From Lateolabrax maculatus (taxonomy: Eukaryota; Chordata; Actinopteri; Acropomatiformes; Lateolabracidae), in NCBI GenBank assembly GCA_031216445.1, contig CM062214.1:28893501-28957500 (forward strand): 64,000 nucleotides of DNA. The letters run 5' to 3'. The notes under the pieces are model-generated. The model was not told where the DNA came from. It worked only from the letters and a program-made list of their open reading frames with translations, and did not search any database. Both the position numbers and the translations under genes were made by a program. Shown here one piece after another: positions 1 to 11,493 of the stretch (its first letter is position 1; every line of letters begins with the position of its first letter).

Positions 1-1875
1 GGTCGACTGAAGAGGGACTGAGAGCAGGTCAACAGGAAGAGTTGCTTCTGTGTAATAAAATACACAAATAACTCTGAGAAAAGCTGAGTTTTGAGTGTGT
101 TACATCACTTCAGCGTGTCACTGTGGGTGTTTGACATGAAGACAGATGATCAACACAACAGTGAGTCAGGGAGCCTGCAGGCCTCATGGGCCCTGCCATG
201 ATTAATGCTTCTGCTTCAAGGACAGGATCCAGTAAATCCCGGGTGTGTCACAGGAACATAAATATCTCTCAGCGGGAAGGACTGCAACCTTCAGAGAGGA
301 ACAGGAAGTAGAGAGCAGCAGAGGGAGGAGCTGAAGGCTGCAGAGTTTCATTTTCTGCCAGCAAACACTCACAACACGTTTCTGAGTGGAGACGGGAAGC
401 TGCCACTGAAAACTGCTGCAGGTAAATGATCTTTGTTTCTAAAATCATCAGTAAACGCTCTGCTGGCAGCACAAGTCCTTCTCTGCAGTGAGGAAGCTCA
501 CACTTCACATCTCTCAAACACAGAAGATCTTTATTGGTTTGGCAGCTTTTCTTTGTTTAACCTGTGCCGGCTGTTCTTTATTCTCTGTCCACTCATTCAT
601 GCACATGTTGTACTTGTCAAGAAGCCATTAATGTGTTTTGCTGAAGAGAAAGATTCCTGCAGCGACACACCCGAGGTTTAACCTGGTGGAAAGTGACAGA
701 AAGACGAGTTATTGCCTCCAGGGCAACAGAGAGGATCAGTTCCCAGCAGGAATGTTGGAAAGAGATGAAGTTTACCTGCTCACATGATGAAGATCAGCCA
801 GTGCAGATCAAACTAAGACAAGTAAGCACCTGCCAAACCAATAAAAACCTAATCTTCTGTATTTGAGTCAAACACTCACTAAATATTGAAATACTCTGGC
901 TTTAAATGGAGCAGTGGAAGTTATTATGGGCTTTCTTTACACAGACAAATCTGTTGTTGCTCAGTTCCTTTTTAAATAGGAAGTGCTTTTAGTTTCATAT
1001 GATGAAATGTTAATTCTCTGTACCGCTGAATATAATTGTTATTTGATGCCATAATTCTTAATTTGCTGATGAAACTCCGTCCATCGGCCCTGAACTGTTG
1101 AATGAAACATGGAGGTGTGTTGAAGCTCGTCCTGCTTCCCATTTCAGTCTAAGTCTCTAAGAATCAACACAATATCACAAATCATCTACACGTCTTGTTT
1201 CACTCTCAGAGCTTCCAATGCCATCAGTGCTGCTGGCAGTAAACTGTAAACAATTATTAAAAGCTTTTATTTTCAGTCTCAGCAGCTTGTGTGTGTTGCT
1301 GTCCTGCATCGGCTGTCACTGGATGTTAATATCTGTAAACTACCAACAAACACCCTGTGACACTAAACCTGTCACATCGTAGAAGCTTCACTTCCTGTCA
1401 CGCAGTGAGGATGATGAACAGACCAATCAGCAGCAGGTCCTCAGCGACTCACATGAATTATTGACGGACCGTCTCCTCGCTGTGTTACAGGACTCCCTGA
1501 TTGGACCTAGAGGCCCGTCCCTGTGGGACATGACAGCAGCTCAGCCTCTTTAATTACAGTCCTGTCGGCCCAGCTGCTGATAATTAGTGAACCTGTCCAG
1601 CTGTGGAAACACTTGTGACTATTTGAACATATAAAGTGTGTCCTGCGGGTGGCGCTACACGATAACGTCGATGTTCTTGTCACAGAGTGCTTTCACACTG
1701 TTGTTTTGCTACTTTTGAGTAAAGGATCTGTTGTCGTATCGCTGCCCTAAAGACTGGCTCAGTTCAGCTCAGGTTACTTCTGTTAACTGTGGCTGACTTC
1801 AGCTTGGACTGGTTTGCATTTAGCTCTGGTTTACTCCCTTTCATCCTTCAGCTGACTTCCTGTCTGCTTCTCCAG
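1..1875. other. MLKL upstream region and 5' introns, no coding gene seen
   Basis: No ORF here resembles a protein family and none is flanked by a convincing coding splice pattern. The stretch presumably holds the MLKL promoter and untranslated exon(s). No clear TATA box or other promoter landmark could be assigned. Confidence 0.4.
722..821 (+). other. mlkl: Possible 5' untranslated exon of MLKL
   Basis: A pyrimidine-rich acceptor-like sequence (attgcctccag) ends at 721 and a good donor (acaa|gtaagc) follows 821. Another donor-like gtaaatgat lies at about 421 after a Gln/Ala-poor, non-coding stretch. No long ORF is shared with MLKL. MLKL needs at least one upstream exon because its start codon sits just after an acceptor at 1874-1875. 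This is a guess from splice signals only. Confidence 0.25.
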
Positions 1876-1881
1876 CTGGTC

Positions 1882-4800
1882 ATGGACCTCGTAGATCCCA
1901 TCCTGTCCCTGGCCTCGCAGATCTACACTCTGGTGGAGCAAGTGAAGGCCAATAAGAAGCGCTGCCGCCGCGTTTGTCTGCGAGTCAAAGGCCTGGAGGA
2001 GCTGGTGAGGTCCATCAAACAGAGGGAGCGGGGACGCACCTCTGCAGACGTGGAAAAAGCTCTCCGGGAACTTTCCATCACCCTGAAATCAGCACAGGCA
2101 CTCATCAAGAAATACACTTTGGCCAACTGGATGGAGCGTGTCCTGAAGTCCAGCAGCCACGGAGAAGAGTTCAACAGCGTGAACGAACGCCTCAACGACG
2201 CCTTCCAGGTCCTGTCTGGAGCGCTGCAGGTGGAGCAGGGCAACATGCTGTTCCAGGTGTTTGAACTGGCCTCCAGAGAGAAAGAGGACGAGGTGGACGG
2301 GAGGGAGGACGACGCAGAGCTGAAGAACTGTGAGAGAAACTCCTGTTTGTAGAGGGTGTTGAGTTCTTGTAGTTTAAATCTTTACATCCAGAGCATCAGG
2401 ATGAATGATTCCTAAACTCAGGACAGTTGTATGATTTCAGAGCTGGTTGTGAGGGTTAGAATACTGAGACTGCATGGAGTCTGTTTCTGACTAGATAAAG
2501 ATATGAGCCCTGTGTGAGACCTCATGTCTGCCTGCTTTTCTTTCACCAGTGCTCCTGGACTACATGAAGCAGCAGGAGGAGAAAACAAACGCCATGATGA
2601 GAGAGTTCCAACACGTCAAAACCAACGTGGAGAAGGTCGTGGAGATCTGTGAGTCGGCAAACCCTTCAACACACACCATCCCAAATACACAAGCTGCTGC
2701 GCCAGTGTTGTTACTGCAGCCGCTGCAGTCAGTGAGGGGATGAATAATGGAAGATGTAGTCTTAATATAATAAACAATCTTCTTATTCGGCGGGCATAAA
2801 TAAATGTCGAGTGATGTTTCATGGGTGAATTTCCTCCCTGCAGCTGCTGATCACAGACGCAGTGAGTCTGATCTCCTTCCTCTGACTTGCTGCTTGATGT
2901 GTTCCTTCTTTCCCTTTTTCATCGAACTGTTTCTGCAGCTTTCGTCTCAGAAACAAGGTTTGGAGCTCACATTAACTGGGATACAACAGATCAAACTGTA
3001 ATGTAGTGGACTTGATAAAGGATTGATTTCCCAGAACTTCCATTTCTCCTGAGTGCATCTGATTCAGGTTCCTGATGCAGTTCTGCATCACAGGAGTGAC
3101 TGAGATGGACAGAAAAAAACCCATAATGCAGTCTGAGCACAACTGCAATAAAACTCTTTGGGCAAATTTAGCTTAAGTTTAGACATTTTATAACCTGTAA
3201 AATGTTCTTTATTTCTGAGCACCCGTCCTCTTTCCGAGGCGAATCAAAGCTATTCAATTATTAAGATGCAGCCGTCTGTCTTTACAGACAGGTGAACAGA
3301 AGATTCACCTCCTGTTGGAATTAGATAAATAAGATGCATCATATAAAACTAATAAAACTATTGCTTCACTACAAAGCAGCAGTAGCTAAAAACAGGTCTC
3401 TTTCCAACAGTGTGTCTGTTTTGCTGTATTGTCAGGGCTGTTTTTGGACAGTGGAAGTGGAGCTAATGGCTGCCTACACCAGAGAAACCAACAATCTGAT
3501 AATGAAAGACATGGTTGGTTCAAACACATTTTGGTTGAACGGCATCTTTAGTTATAAATAATTTAGTAATTTATGGCGTCGTTTTAGAGAAAAAACTGCT
3601 GCACTCGACCTGCTGGGCAGCAGACAGACAGTCAGAGAGCAGCAGATGTTCCCTCGAGAGGGGGTGGAGACCAAACACAGAGCCAACACTGGACTCACCT
3701 CCATCAGGTGATCTAACTGACTTGTGTCTGTGTGTTTACAGTGAATAAGCCCAGCGTCACTGATGAAGCCATCCGGATGATCAAACCGGACGAGCTGAAG
3801 TACGAACATCCCAAAGTGCCTTTCATGAAAACATCGAGCTCAGAGGTCTACAGAGGAAGGTACCACGGATTCACGGTGGCCATCAAGAGATACATCGACC
3901 CTGTGAGCACCAGCCCAAGGTCTGCCTGTTCCACCACAGCTATTCCTCACCAGCATCACTCACAGTTTAAAGGGGTAGTTCAAATTTATCCAAGTGTGGC
4001 TGTATGAGGTACTTCTCTATAGTCAGTGTGTTACCTACAGTAGATGACAGTCAGCTCGCCCTCAGTTTGGAGAAGCAGGCAGTTGTCCCTGCAGGACGCT
4101 CAGTGATGTTGTGGACAGGGTCAGCAGCAACAAGCATTTTAACCACCTAAAAGAATCAATATCAGTTTAATTGTACGCTTTATTTAAAATATTTTCACCA
4201 CTTTACTTTGTTGTCAGACAGCCCTTTCTGATGGGGACTGAAGTGATTTTACCTTGCAGAACAGGTGAGCTGCTGGTCTGCCGCCGACTTGTTACATGGT
4301 GTAACACGTTAGTTCGGATGTGAAGTGACACAAAAACACAAATAAACTAACCGATTGAGGTGGCGGGACACCAGCAAGTGTTCTGCGAGGTAAAATCACT
4401 GTTTTTGTCAAAGGAGTCTGGTGGCTTTGATAAGAACACAGATGGATAAAACGGCTTCAGTTCCCCGTCAGAGAGGTCAGAGAGGTTAGAGAGGTCTGTC
4501 TGACGGCAGGGTGAAGCGGTGAAAATATTCTAAATACAGCGTCCACTTAAACGGATATTGATTCTTTTAGGAGGCTGAAACACGTGTTGCTGCTGACCCC
4601 GTCCACAGCAAGACATGTGTGTCAGTATCAGTGTGTGACACACTGTATGTGTGTGTGTGTGTGTGTGTGCAGGGAGGTGCAGTCTGTTTTCAATAAGGAG
4701 GTTGAGACCATGAAGCGGTTCGAGTCGCCCAACATCCTGCGAGTGTTTGGGATCTGCGTGCAGGACGAGGACGGTGAGTGAGCTGCAGTCAGTGAACATC

Positions 4801-7213
4801 AGACACACCTGTAAAGTGACAGTCATGTGAGGTGTGTGTGCGGCCGCCTGCAGGACCCACCCCCGAGTTCCTCATCATCATGGAGTACTGTGAGAAGGGA
4901 AGCCTTCGTCAGGTCCTGGACTCTGAGTCCAGACTGTCCTGGACCAAGAAAGCTCGCATGTGTCGGGACGCAGCACAAGGACTCTACCGGTCAGTCGCTC
5001 AGTGGAGTGGATGATATTCCACTGCCACAGTATAATTCATTCAGATTTTATATTATATATATTACATTTTATTGTAATGTATTATATTATATTATATTAT
5101 ATTACATTATATTATATTATATTATATTATATTATATTATATTATATTATATTATACTATATTATATTATATTGTACTGTATTGTATTATATTATTTTAT
5201 TGTGAAGTCTGTAACTGCAGCTGAGAACAGGCGGTGCTGCAGTAAACACTGAACCTGACAAGACCTGCCAAACCCAAACCCAGTGTTCTGATCGATCGAT
5301 CGATTGATTGATTGATTGATTGTCTCCCAGACTGCACCAGACGGAGGAAAAGTCAAAGGTTCATGGATGCGTTAGCAGCAGCAAGTTCCTGGTGGCTGAA
5401 GGCTACACAGTCAAGGTACTGAGGCCCCAGTGTATGGTGGGATTGCTGAGGGCCCAGTGTATGGTGGGATTGCTGAGGCCCCAGTGTATGGTGGGATTGC
5501 TGAGGGCCCAGTGTATGGTGGGATTTAAAGGGAAATTGCCACTTTTTAAGTCCAGTCAGTGATGATGGTAAATGTTGTCAGTTGAAGTGCTGCTATATTG
5601 ACTGAGAGAGTCAGTGCCTACATGTACCAGGATGCATTGCACGCAGACTTCTGACGCCTGCTGGGTATCTTCACCCGTATTTTCTGGCTCAAATAAATAC
5701 GGCTGAATGTTGAGGATGAAGTGTTGATGTTGCCGTTGTTGTTTTCAGCTGGGAGGTTTCGAGCTGTCAAAAACTGAGACGTCGCTGAAAAAGCCAACGA
5801 GGGAGAAAGAGATCACGTCTCTGTGCTACTCGTCTCCTCAGATGCTGGACGACATCAACCACGTCTACAGCAAAGCGTGCGAGATGTACAGGTGAGGCGG
5901 CTGCTGCGGACCCGCGCTGCCTGCTGGGTCACCGGCTGGGGATTCATGGGTTCTCACTTTCTGACAAAGCTTCAGGTTCTACATGCAGAAAGTTCAAGTC
6001 ATCAAGTCTGAGTTGCTAATAAGTCGGTTTTGGTCCAGATGTTTGGTCCAAAGCATTAGTCAACAATGTATTAACCGTTAATCTTTATACAGACTCATCC
6101 TTTTAGTTTTTTGCTCGTTTTCTGTGGAGTTTCTGTAGAGCTTGAAATTAAATGTATTATTGTTGTTCATTCTAAAAGTTTAACTGCAGGACATAAGATG
6201 TCTCCCGCTCCCCTGAAAGGTCTCAGTGTTTCACTACAGGCTTCAGTTTCCACACCACACTGTGTAAGTTTCATACTGGATCCTGATTGGCTAAATCCTG
6301 CAGGTGTTCACCTGAGATGTCAGGGGAGCTCAGAGACTTTCTTCCTTCAGCAGATGAATGTGAAAACAACTCTCAACTTTAAATAATAATACAATTAAAT
6401 GTTGTCTTCCAGCTTTGGAATCGTCCTGTGGGAAGTTGCAACCCGTAAGAGACCTTTTGAAGGTGCGTATCTGCAGAGCATCGACATCCAGGCAGGCAGC
6501 TGTTAACAGCTGGAAGTTTGAAGAGTCAGAGGATCAATAAAGTTATTACGGTTGATCCTGAAGGTCTGTTTCTGCACCGACAGACAGACGTCAGCGTCTG
6601 TGGAGCTGCTTCTACTGTTGCTCTTCATGTTTTCTCTTCCAGGTTGTTCGAGTAAAGAAATCTACCAGAAAGTGTGTAAAGAGAAGTTTCAGGCGCCGCT
6701 CCCCGTCGACTGTCCGAAAGCACTGGGAGATCTGATCAACACCTGTCGGGCCTACGACAGCTTCCAGAGACCGTCTGCTGGAGGTAACTCTCCCCCCACC
6801 CGCTTACTGATACCTGGAGACAGGTACGGTGCCCTGAGATACTGGACCTGCTGGACCCACCTAATGAGGGAACAGTGTAGAACTGGAAAGTCTTTATGGA
6901 GACAGCTGGTGAAATGTGATGAGAACTTCTTTCTAACAGACGGTTTGGACTGTGAGAAGAGTCCCTCGCTCAGTCCCACTGCTTCCTTCATCACAGCTGA
7001 GCATCATCAGCATCTCATCAACCACAACACACACACAGAAAAACCACACAAACACACACAGAAAAACCACACAAACACAAACTGTGAATCATTCATGAAG
7101 CTGATTCTTGTGCAGCTGATTGAAAGATGTCTGAGTGTGTCTGTCTGTCTGTCTCCTCAGTGCTGGTGGACAAACTGCACAGCGTGGTGACACAGTTGGA
7201 GGAGGAGAGATAA
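1882..7213 (+). CDS. mlkl: Mixed lineage kinase domain-like pseudokinase (necroptosis effector), spliced gene
   Basis: MLKL is the executioner of necroptosis: after phosphorylation by RIPK3 it oligomerises and its N-terminal four-helix bundle permeabilises the plasma membrane. Coding exons read by splice signals and phase: 1882-2329, 2550-2648, optional 2844-2861, 3742-3919, 4673-4773, 4854-4989, 5331-5415, 5749-5891, 6413-6462, 6643-6783, 7161-7213 (TAA). The product is 483 residues (477 without the 18-nt exon), against 471 in human. Residues 1-150 form the helical bundle (starts MDLVDPILSLASQIY). The pseudokinase domain keeps VAIK (Lys about 237), FESPNILR, IMEYCEKGSLR, GFE in place of DFG (358-360), SFGIVLWE and the C-lobe RAYDSFQRPS. 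The HRD-equivalent loop reads HGCVSSSKF, so the usual metal-binding Asn is Lys. ATG 1882 is chosen because an acceptor precedes it at 1874-1875 and no upstream in-frame ATG was seen. Confidence 0.95.
2844..2861 (+). CDS. mlkl: Candidate 18-nt MLKL microexon
   Basis: A strong acceptor (ttcctccctgcag) and a strong donor (gtgagt) enclose CTGCTGATCACAGACGCA. Flanking exons are both in phase 1, so including it adds six residues (S-A-D-H-R-R, with the next codon completed as Met) and skipping it also keeps frame (Leu at the junction). It falls in the brace linker between the helical bundle and the pseudokinase domain. It may be constitutive, alternative or unused; sequence alone does not decide. 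Confidence 0.5.
4111..4606. mobile_element. Fold-back (palindromic) dispersed element in MLKL intron
   Basis: Left arm 4111-4199 (gtggacagggtcagcagcaa ... ctaaaagaatcaatat ... atattttcacc) is an imperfect inverted copy of right arm 4518-4606. Inner segments also pair: gtgattttaccttgcagaac near 4245 against its complement near 4380-4400. The whole 0.5 kb is therefore one large near-palindrome. Flanking bases from about 3970 (gtagttcaaattt, gtatgaggtac) look like the rest of the same fish repeat family. Non-coding, MITE-like; family name not certain. Confidence 0.65.
5045..5200. repeat. (TATTA)n-type AT-rich microsatellite in MLKL intron
   Basis: About 155 bp of nearly pure tandem attat units just downstream of the exon ending at 4989, followed at 5291-5322 by gatc/gatt tetranucleotide repeats directly before the next exon's acceptor. 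Confidence 0.9.
5418..5526. repeat. 27-bp minisatellite, four copies, starting at an MLKL splice donor
   Basis: Four near-identical units (ctgaggccccagtgtatggt...) alternate between ggcccc and gggccc variants. The array begins two bases after the donor gt of the exon that ends at 5415. Confidence 0.9.
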
Positions 7214-7925
7214 ACTCTTCATCCCTCAGCCTCTTCATCAGCATCATCCTCATCCTCAGGAAGAGAAATACAGCTGCAATACAACTGGCCTGTAACTTCT
7301 ATATAATGCTCAAACTTAGAGCCACATGTTTGAGTTTCAGTGGACTGTAAGCCTCTCGTGCCTACAGGTGCTGTGAACAGTGAAATGTGATCATATACAC
7401 GATAACTCAGGTTGTTTTAGAGCTGCTGGTCATTTGATTGGATGTAATACTGATAATATTGTGATTCACAGGCCGTATGAGGCGCAGAGCCTCAGGGCGG
7501 CTCGTCCCCGTCTGCATACAGCTCAATGTTACACCCACATCCCACTTCGACTGTTATAACACAATGAAGCACCGACGTTACCCAGAATAAATTGTACAGA
7601 CCAATGAGCATGTGGTGTTAAAAGTACACAACGCGAGCACACACGTGGTGACAGATCTTTAGTGTGTGCACTTCTTTGTGTGTTTTTGTCAATGTGTGTG
7701 TCCCTCTTCCATGGTGTCAGCCATGTTTGTCCAGAAATGTCAGGGGGTTTGTCCGTTGTCTTGGTTTTCTGTGGGTATAATGCAACCCAGTTCTGTGTTG
7801 GTGCTGTATTAATTAAGGGTTTGAGGTTTAGGTTTTAACCTTTATGTTTACTATGATCACAAAGGGCTGTTTGATGCAACAGTGTGCTGATGTTTAAATG
7901 CTAAACTATGCATAATAAAGTCAAA
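7214..7925 (+). other. mlkl: MLKL 3' UTR with poly(A) signal at 7914-7919
   Basis: After the TAA at 7211-7213 no further ORF continues. The first convincing canonical AATAAA lies at 7914-7919 in an A/T-rich setting, giving a 3' UTR of about 0.7 kb. Confidence 0.6.
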
Positions 7926-8900
7926 CTAATACAGTAATCAGTCTCATTCATTTAAAGGAATAAAGACCAAACCACAGAGGAAAAACCACTTCTTTCTTTT
8001 AAATGCATTTGGATTAAGCGTGGCTGGTCTGTTGATTAGCAGTAAAACATGTTTTGTGGAGGCGATTGAGATTGTTGAGAGCTGATAGATAATGTTGTAT
8101 ATTTCTGGCACCTTTATATTAAGATTTGAGTCCACTGTTAGTTTACAGGACGGCCTGGTGTGACTTTAGCATTAAAACCTGGTATTATATCTGACATGAA
8201 CATCTGTACTACCTCCTCTTTCTAGGATATCAGGGTCTTTATAATTTGGTGGTGATGGATCCAGACTGAAGAGTGTATCCTCAGTCGTAAAAAAAAAAGA
8301 CTAATTAGATGCACAAACCTTGATCTCCAGCGGGGAAACTCGGCTGTTGCAGCAGCACAAGAACAGAAATAAGTACAGAGAGTAAAAGAAGAAATAACAG
8401 GACATATTTAAAACTAAAATAATAGAAACGATGCAAGAGCCATTAGAAACACAGAGACCAGGTGGGCTACACATGCTTCATTTAAATATATGATATACTT
8501 AGACAGAGGCTCATTCACAGTGATCAGAGAGAAATACAGGGCTCGCTGGCATCAAGGGAACTGTAGTCCTGGATAAAGTGGACTACAAGTCAAAGACACA
8601 GTAAGAGAGATAAAAGGGAAACCACAGAGGAAAAGCATTTCCTTCTTTTCAACAATTTCCACCTTATTTGTACACAGTATTTTACACACTTGTATAATTA
8701 TATCAGCTACACTTGGCTTGACATTGTATGTTGTTGGTCATTGTGGCTTTTTATATTTATACATTCACCAACATGTAGATATTAGTTGTATAAGACGAAC
8801 AGAGACCTCGCTCTTTGTTCAGCTGTGTTGTCCCTGTTTGTAGTTGTCCGTCTCCTCCTGGAAACGGATCTGTGTGTAACACTGAGAGCAGCTTGAAACC
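7926..8900. other. MLKL-RFWD3 intergenic region, nothing coding seen
   Basis: A/T-rich sequence with no conserved-looking ORF, no clear tandem repeat and no recognised mobile element. Confidence 0.5.
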
Positions 8901-9117
8901 GGAGTCACGCTCCTTGTCTGCGTTCACATGTCTGGCCGGTAAATCTGGTTCTGGTTCTGAAACTCCAGGATCGTTTCCGGGTTAGCTGCGGTTCATCCTC
9001 CGTGACTTCCGGTATCAGCGGCGGTGAATCATCCCGACAGCCTCGGATCTTTGGCAGTGACGCGGCGGGCAGAGCGGCAGAGCGGGCGGGCGCCGGGAGA
9101 TTCGAGCCCAGCCGCGG

Positions 9118-9449
9118 TCCCGGTCCTGATCCGGTCCTGATCCGGTCCTCACCCGGTCCTGATCCGGTCCTGATCCGGTCCTCACCCGGTCCTCACCCGG
9201 TCCTGATCCGGTCCTCACCCGGTCCTCACCCGGTCCTCACCCGGTCCTGATCCGGTCCTCACCCGGTCCTGATCCGGTCCTCACCCGGTCCTGATCCGGT
9301 CCTGATCCGGTCCTCACCCGGTCCTCACCCGGTCCTCACCCGGTCCTCACCCGGTCCTGATCCGGTCCTCACCCGGTCCTGATCCGGTCCTCACCCGGTC
9401 CTCACCCGGTCCTGATCCGGTCCTCACCCGGTCCTCACCCGGTCCTCAC
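9118..9449. repeat. 11-bp GC-rich minisatellite upstream of RFWD3
   Basis: About 30 tandem copies of ccggtcctgat or ccggtcctcac in mixed order. It lies in a CpG-rich stretch that probably contains the RFWD3 promoter and first exon. ORFs reading through it are repeat artefacts. Confidence 0.95.
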
Positions 9450-9503
9450 TCCGGGAACGTGCCCCGCCGCCACCGGACCCGTGAGATTAGAGTCCTCGGA
9501 GCC

Positions 9504-9542
9504 ATGTTGTCGCCTCGTGTGGTTTTCCGGAGCGGCGGTTAA
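9504..9542 (+). other. rfwd3: Possible short upstream ORF / RFWD3 first exon region
   Basis: The sequence gccATGttg opens a 12-codon ORF ending TAA at 9540-9542. It is followed by ccactcag|gtaacg at about 9560, which would serve as the donor of a non-coding first exon joining the coding exon at 10901. The donor motif gtaacggatccc recurs downstream in a 13-bp tandem repeat. No transcript evidence is available. Confidence 0.25.
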
Positions 9543-9558
9543 ACCTTCACTTCCACTC

Positions 9559-9607
9559 AGGTAACGGATCCCGGTAACGGATCCCGGTAACGGATCCCGG
9601 TAACGGT
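9559..9607. repeat. 13-bp tandem repeat containing gtaacg donors
   Basis: Three to four copies of ggtaacggatccc; the first gtaacg follows cactcag, a plausible exon end. Confidence 0.85.
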
Positions 9608-9774
9608 GGCTTAGCTGGCGGCGCTAACCGGCCAGCCAGCGGCCTGGTGTGGAGCCCGCTCCCCGGTCCGCAGCACGGTTACCGGCGGCAGCAGTAACGG
9701 ATGCGTGTTGACGGTATTAAAGCGTCATGAACGTATTCAGCCCCGCACATGCTCGCTACCTGCAGCTACCTGCA

Positions 9775-9962
9775 GCCCGGGGAGCAGCCCGGGGACCCGG
9801 GGAGCAGCCCGGGGATCAGCCCGGGGATCAGCCCGGGGACCCGGGGAGCAGCCCGGGGATCAGCCCGGGGATCAGCCCGGGGAGCAGCCCGGGGAGCGAC
9901 CCGGGGACCCGGGGAGCAGCCCGGGGATCAGCCCGGGGATCAGCCCGGGGAGCAGCCCGGGG
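9775..9962. repeat. 12-bp G-rich minisatellite (ggggagcagccc / ggggatcagccc)
   Basis: About 15 units, each with a run of four G on the plus strand and three or four C. The G4 runs spaced by eight bases could form long-loop quadruplex or hairpin structures. Confidence 0.95.
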
Positions 9963-10041
9963 AGTTTGTTTGAGTTGTTCTCGAGTTGTTCTGAGTCGTT
10001 GCTGCCGGACTCTGCAGCTCCAGGACTCAGAACCAGAGACC

Positions 10042-10190
10042 TGGAGCCGCAGAGAGTCCTGCAGAGTCCTGCAGAGTCCCGGAGCCGCAGAGTCCTGCAG
10101 AGTCCTGCAGAGTCCCGGAGCCGCAGAGTCCTGCAGAGTCCTGCAGAGTCCCGGAGCCGCAGAGTCCTGCAGAGTCCTGCAGAGTCCGGA
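10042..10190. repeat. 36-bp minisatellite (ggagccgcagagtcctgcag...)
   Basis: About four copies of a 36-bp unit, itself built of agagtcctgc sub-repeats, in the presumed RFWD3 first intron. Confidence 0.95.
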
Positions 10191-10900
10191 CACTAGCAGC
10201 TGCTGTTAGCTCTGGTTTGCTCGGAGGCCTCAGAGACCGCGGCCTCTAGTTTGGCGCTCAGCCGGAGAAGGCACCTCCTGGTGCCGGGGAGCGCAGCGGG
10301 AGGCTCCTGCCCGCACAGATAGCAGATGGATTAACACATTATAGCAGTTATTTATCGGACAGTCGACAGTCTGTAAGATAGTTAGTTTGGCTGCTCACCT
10401 GTTCAGGTAGCCGGAGACATGTGTCCCAGTCGTCCCCTGCAGAGGCTCCTGCAGCTTCATGTTGTTCTGAGGGAAACTTTCACTTCCATGAAGGAGCAGC
10501 AGGAACAGGGTTATTATAGAGAAGAAACCTTAAAGCTGATTTACTTTGTCTGGTGATCATCCTGTCTACAGTTCAAAGGGCCGTTAACTAGCAGCAGGAG
10601 TAGAGGTTAAATGTACTAAGACTATAATTATAATATTCTGTTAATAAAGTTACAAGGTGCTTCACAAAGTGCAAACAAACATTTAAAATGGTTAAATTCC
10701 AAGTGGAAGATTAAAATGCATTAATTAACGCAGATACACATTTTCTTTGCTTTAACTTATGATTTTGAGGTAGATGTTGACCACACAATGTTCTGGCTGT
10801 AGAAGAATGATGGTTCCCTGAAGGTTTCATTCATACCTGTGAACAGCACAGAAAGAAGCGGGGAGTTGAGGTTAAACCTGTGTTCCTTCCTGCCGTGCAG

Positions 10901-11447
10901 ATGGAGGCCATGGAGGTCGACTCTCCTGTGGAGATGCAGGGAGGAGGCAGCAGGCAGCAGGTTGACGCTCCGCACGTCATCTCGGATCTGTCCGGCAGCA
11001 GCACCGAGGATGACGATGACAGCGCGGGTGGACGGACGGCCGCTCGAGCGCCACCCAGGCTTCCTGCCACTTGGGCGTTCAGTCAGAGAGCGGTGGGCGG
11101 CTCGGCAGCCACACCGTCAGCAGCTCGGGGGGCGCCCTTACGGAGGAGACTCAGGTACGAAGGCCTGGTTTAAGCCTCCTGCTCTACTTTGATATTTGTT
11201 ATGTTTTAAATGCAGCTGCGTTGGGCTGGAAGCCTCCGGTCTCCTCCCAGATGTTACACTCGTGTGTTGCTCCAGGCAGGGCCTCAGGGTGCACTACCCC
11301 AGCCAGACGGCAGCGCCCTCCAGAGGCTTTCCAGACTTCCTGCTCCGGGCGCCGGCAGCCACCGCGGCTGAGCCAGAGTCCGGCAGCACCACCGAGGTCA
11401 GCGAGTCTGACGAGGAAGAGGTGCAGCAGGGGGATGAAGAAGGCACA

Positions 11448-11493
<46 letters not shown>

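Noticed and set aside
9705..10209. Overlapping ORFs of 120-163 codons upstream of RFWD3
   Set aside because: All lie in 12-bp and 36-bp minisatellites, whose lengths are multiples of three. Composition is Gly/Ser/Pro/Arg repeats without family resemblance.
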